From Natronolimnohabitans innermongolicus JCM 12255 (GTDB taxonomy: Archaea > Halobacteriota > Halobacteria > Halobacteriales > Natrialbaceae), in NCBI RefSeq assembly GCF_000337215.1, contig NZ_AOHZ01000041.1, positions 1 through 64,000 on the forward strand: DNA of 64,000 nt. The letters run 5' to 3'. The position numbers and the translations under genes are program-made. Under the pieces are notes generated by a model. It worked only from the letters and a program-made list of their open reading frames with translations. It was not told the origin of the DNA and searched no databases. Positions 62,069-64,000 of this stretch are shown one piece after another (position 1 is the stretch's first letter; each line of letters begins with the position of its first letter).

Positions 62069-62112
62069 ACGAGGCGACAGCGGTCCGACGGATTGGTTTT
62101 GATTGCTAATTC

Positions 62113-62769
62113 TCACTCGTCGTCGGCTCGCTCGGTCTCGAGAAGTCGGTACGCGACGGTACCCAGGCTGGCGACGACGAGAACGAGTTGTTCGCCCGTT
62201 TCGGCCACCGGGAACGTCCGCTCGGCGCCCGACGACGACTCTCCTGGGGTCGGGTTGAACCCGGTCGAGTAGTACGTCTCCTCCGTCGAGCCGCGCACCG
62301 TCGACTCGTCGAGCGTCCCGCTGGCGGCGTCGAACTCGACGAACGTCTGGACGATTCCGCGCTCGGTCGAAAGGACCAGCTTTCCGGAGAGGTCGTAAAA
62401 CTGGTCGTGTAGCGGCCAGAGGATGTTCACGCCGCTGTAGAAGGCGTCCAGCAGGATGTGGGCGAACAGAACCGTGACCAGCGTCACCCAGGCGACGCGA
62501 TAGCCGTACGGTCCCCAGCGCTCGAGGACGAACGACGTCTCGCGGCGTGTGACGTCCCAGTAGAGGATGACGGCAGGGATGAGAACGATCCAGATGTTGT
62601 GAAACAGCGCCCGATGGGCACCGGGGAAAACGAGGCCGACCAGCGTATCGAGGTCGATGCTCGCGGACGCAACCATCACGATGGCGATCGCCCGACCGTC
62701 GAACCGCTCACCCAGTAGCGCCGTCCCGAGTAGTCCGGCGAAGGCGACGTGTACGAGAACAGATGGCAT
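62113..62769 (-). CDS. Membrane-bound metal-dependent hydrolase-like protein (DUF457 group)
   Basis: 218 residues. MPSVLVHVAFAGLLGTALLG with His7, SIDLDTLVGLVFPGAHRALFHNIW (Asp pair, then HRxxFHN) and AHILLDAFYSGVN reproduce the layout of the YdjM/DUF457 metal site. A non-homologous soluble insert (about 130-185, FVEFDAASGTLDESTVRGST) and a last transmembrane helix follow. ATG 62769 chosen over 62811 because the His-bearing first helix should be N-terminal. Confidence 0.75.
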   Translation of the reverse strand: MPSVLVHVAFAGLLGTALLGERFDGRAIAIVMVASASIDLDTLVGLVFPGAHRALFHNIWIVLIPAVILYWDVTRRETSFVLERWGPYGYRVAWVTLVTVLFAHILLDAFYSGVNILWPLHDQFYDLSGKLVLSTERGIVQTFVEFDAASGTLDESTVRGSTEETYYSTGFNPTPGESSSGAERTFPVAETGEQLVLVVASLGTVAYRLLETERADDE

Positions 62770-62811
62770 GATTGGGGGTGACACAGTACCGGTATTCAGT
62801 AATCGCGTCAT

Positions 62812-63207
62812 TTGTCTGGCACGGCCAGCGTACCGACGGGCTACAGTTCACGTACCGTCTCCTTTCACACCCGATGGCTCGTCGAAGCTATCACGAACTC
62901 GAGATAGCGTTTCCGGGCCCGATCGACCGACTCGTGTTGTCCGTTACGATTCTGTCTCGAGAGCTAAATCGAAACCCGGTGCCTGGACGTCCATTGCTGC
63001 GGTCTGTGGCGTTTTCGCTCGAGGGGAGTTCGTTACCACTGGTAAGTTCTTTCCACACTCATACAATATGTTATGGGGAATAGTGTGGAATAATTCTCTC
63101 ATAAGTTATGAGAATCTACCGTAGCAAATACGGATTAGAGATCGATCCAGTATCACCCAGGTATGAGAAACGCTTATATGCCTATTTCCCATACTATAGA
63201 ATAGATT
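62812..63207. other. 396-base A/T-rich gap with promoter signals
   Basis: The first 220 bases show nothing firm. From 63040 to 63207 the sequence is strikingly A/T-rich for this genome. It contains a perfect 17-base palindrome at 63097-63113 and a TATA box CTTATATG (63172-63179) about 29 bases before the ATG at 63208. Confidence 0.6.
63097..63113. promoter_or_regulatory. 17-base perfect palindrome, operator-like
   Basis: TCTCATAAGTTATGAGA: eight-base arms about a central G. It lies about 60 bases upstream of the TATA box of the small membrane gene at 63208, where an activator would bind. Confidence 0.5.
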
Positions 63208-63423
63208 ATGACTGGATATTACGACATTGTTCTCGGCCTCATCCCAGTCGCACTGCTCGGAATCACCGCTGCGCTTTCGGTCGTCGGACTGTCGTTGACG
63301 GCTGCGATTCCCGTCGGCGCGTTCGTCGCGATGGCGATTATCGGCCACGCGATGTTCGTCAACGCGCCCGCAGACTCCGCGGAGGAACCCCGTTCCTCGA
63401 GTCCGCCGATGAACGCCGACTAA
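63208..63423 (+). CDS. Small membrane protein
   Basis: 71 residues with two hydrophobic helices, IVLGLIPVALLGITAALSVV and AAIPVGAFVAMAIIGHAMFV, and a polar, Ser/Pro/Glu tail. The compact MTGYYDIVLGLIP start looks like a conserved haloarchaeal small protein family, with no known role. Leader of a few bases after the TATA box at 63172. Confidence 0.7.
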   Translation: MTGYYDIVLGLIPVALLGITAALSVVGLSLTAAIPVGAFVAMAIIGHAMFVNAPADSAEEPRSSSPPMNAD

Positions 63424-63499
63424 CTCCAGTCACACACCTCTCTCCGTCTCGTCTGCCGCCTCCCTGCGTTTTATCCCCGCTCGCGTTTCTGCTCTCTCT

Positions 63500-64000
63500 A
63501 TGACTGCCACGCTGTTTTGCTCGAGTGACGACGTCTCGGACCTCGCATCGCCCGCAGACTACGTCGACGCCGTCCGCGACGGCTACCGCCAGCGCGGCGA
63601 GGGCGCCCCCGCCCAGCCGCGCTCGAAGTTCTTCCGCGCCGACCCCGAGGGGATGCTCACGACCTACGCCGCCGTCCTCCCCGACACCGGCGCGATGGGC
63701 GGCTACATGTACAGCGCCGGCTTCGGTGCCGGCGACGCGTGGTTCATGACCCCGCTATTCGACGCCGACAGCGGCGCGCCCCTCGCCCTGCTCGATGGCG
63801 CGAGCATGAACCCGCACAAGACCGGCGCCGCCGGCGCCGTCGCCGTCGACGAACTCGCCCGCGAGGACAGCGACACGCTCGCGATCATCGGCAGCGGCGC
63901 GCAGGCTCGCGGCCAACTCCGCGCGACGGCGACCGTCCGCGAGTTCGCCGAGGTTCGGGTCTATTCGCCGACGCCCGAGAGCCGCGAGTCGTTCGCCGCC
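63500..64000 (+). CDS. Ornithine cyclodeaminase/mu-crystallin family protein (3' end outside window)
   Basis: 167 codons from ATG 63500, running off the window. TATLFCSSDDVSDLASPADYVDAV is the N terminus. LDGASMNPHKTGAAGAVAVD and LAIIGSGAQARGQLRA (the NAD-binding GxGxQA) are family hallmarks. Full members have about 320-340 residues. They include ornithine cyclodeaminase, alanine dehydrogenase and ketimine reductase, so the reaction is not fixed. The usual Arg and Lys substrate residues can only partly be checked here. Confidence 0.85.
   Translation, partial: MTATLFCSSDDVSDLASPADYVDAVRDGYRQRGEGAPAQPRSKFFRADPEGMLTTYAAVLPDTGAMGGYMYSAGFGAGDAWFMTPLFDADSGAPLALLDGASMNPHKTGAAGAVAVDELAREDSDTLAIIGSGAQARGQLRATATVREFAEVRVYSPTPESRESFAA

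Overview
The window looks like chromosomal DNA of an extremely halophilic archaeon (class Halobacteria). The signs are very high GC with G/C at third codon positions, strongly acidic proteins, archaeal information-processing genes (large clamp loader subunit, archaeal ATP-dependent DNA ligase, Nop5/fibrillarin), Tat lipoproteins with an Ala-Gly-Cys lipobox, HTH-10 and DUF5795/DUF7521-type haloarchaeal families, and TATA boxes about 25 bases before leaderless start codons. A Natrialbales-type organism is plausible but not proven. Bases 1-40 are not genomic: they are a Nextera-type transposon adapter, so position 41 is the true contig edge.

Layout. 41-4866 (minus): hisC, an adenylate-kinase-like NTPase and a truncated CDP-alcohol phosphatidyltransferase chained by 4-base overlaps, preceded by a lipoprotein and DNA ligase. 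4959-8943: a GshA-like ligase homologue, then a TetR regulator with paired operators and a MATE exporter. 9064-14208: cofD (F420), a dihydrouridine-synthase-like barrel, a zinc ribbon, DinB polymerase with three PCNA-box-like motifs, and a membrane-anchored J-protein. 14213-23674: UDG-like glycosylase, HTH-10 regulator, two membrane proteins (one is heme A synthase), a degenerate M24 peptidase, a winged-helix regulator next to gshA, a lipoprotein and an acyl-CoA synthetase. 23711-25236: a TnpB-only IS200/IS605 element. 25286-26819: flpA and nop5.

27021-39540 is a potassium and solute transport island: two TrkH channels, a double-RCK TrkA and a single-RCK TrkA, a universal stress protein, an Lrp/AsnC regulator fused to an RCK_C domain, and two APC permeases carrying C-terminal universal-stress domains. 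39649-48190 holds an alcohol dehydrogenase, DUF63 protein, inositol-phosphatase-like enzyme, tRNA-Leu(CAA), a DedA protein, a UbiA prenyltransferase and sucCD (TCA cycle).

49793-54099 is a biotin operon, bioB-bioU-bioF-bioD. It has no bioA; its second gene is an NAD-fold protein that fits the BioU 'suicide' DAPA-synthase family. The first start codon is embedded in a BirA-type operator. 54216-64000 holds rfcL, a VapBC pair, a second GshA-like homologue, a CARDB lipoprotein with a near-identical internal repeat, a CinA/MoaB-type protein, an HTH/DUF7521 pair, small membrane and zinc-ribbon proteins, and the start of an ornithine-cyclodeaminase-family gene cut by the window edge.

The points most worth pursuing are the BioA-less biotin operon and its start-codon operator, three GshA-superfamily proteins in one region, the TnpB whose RuvC-II glutamate position is glycine, the transport island with its candidate operators and leader ORFs, and the DinB tail.
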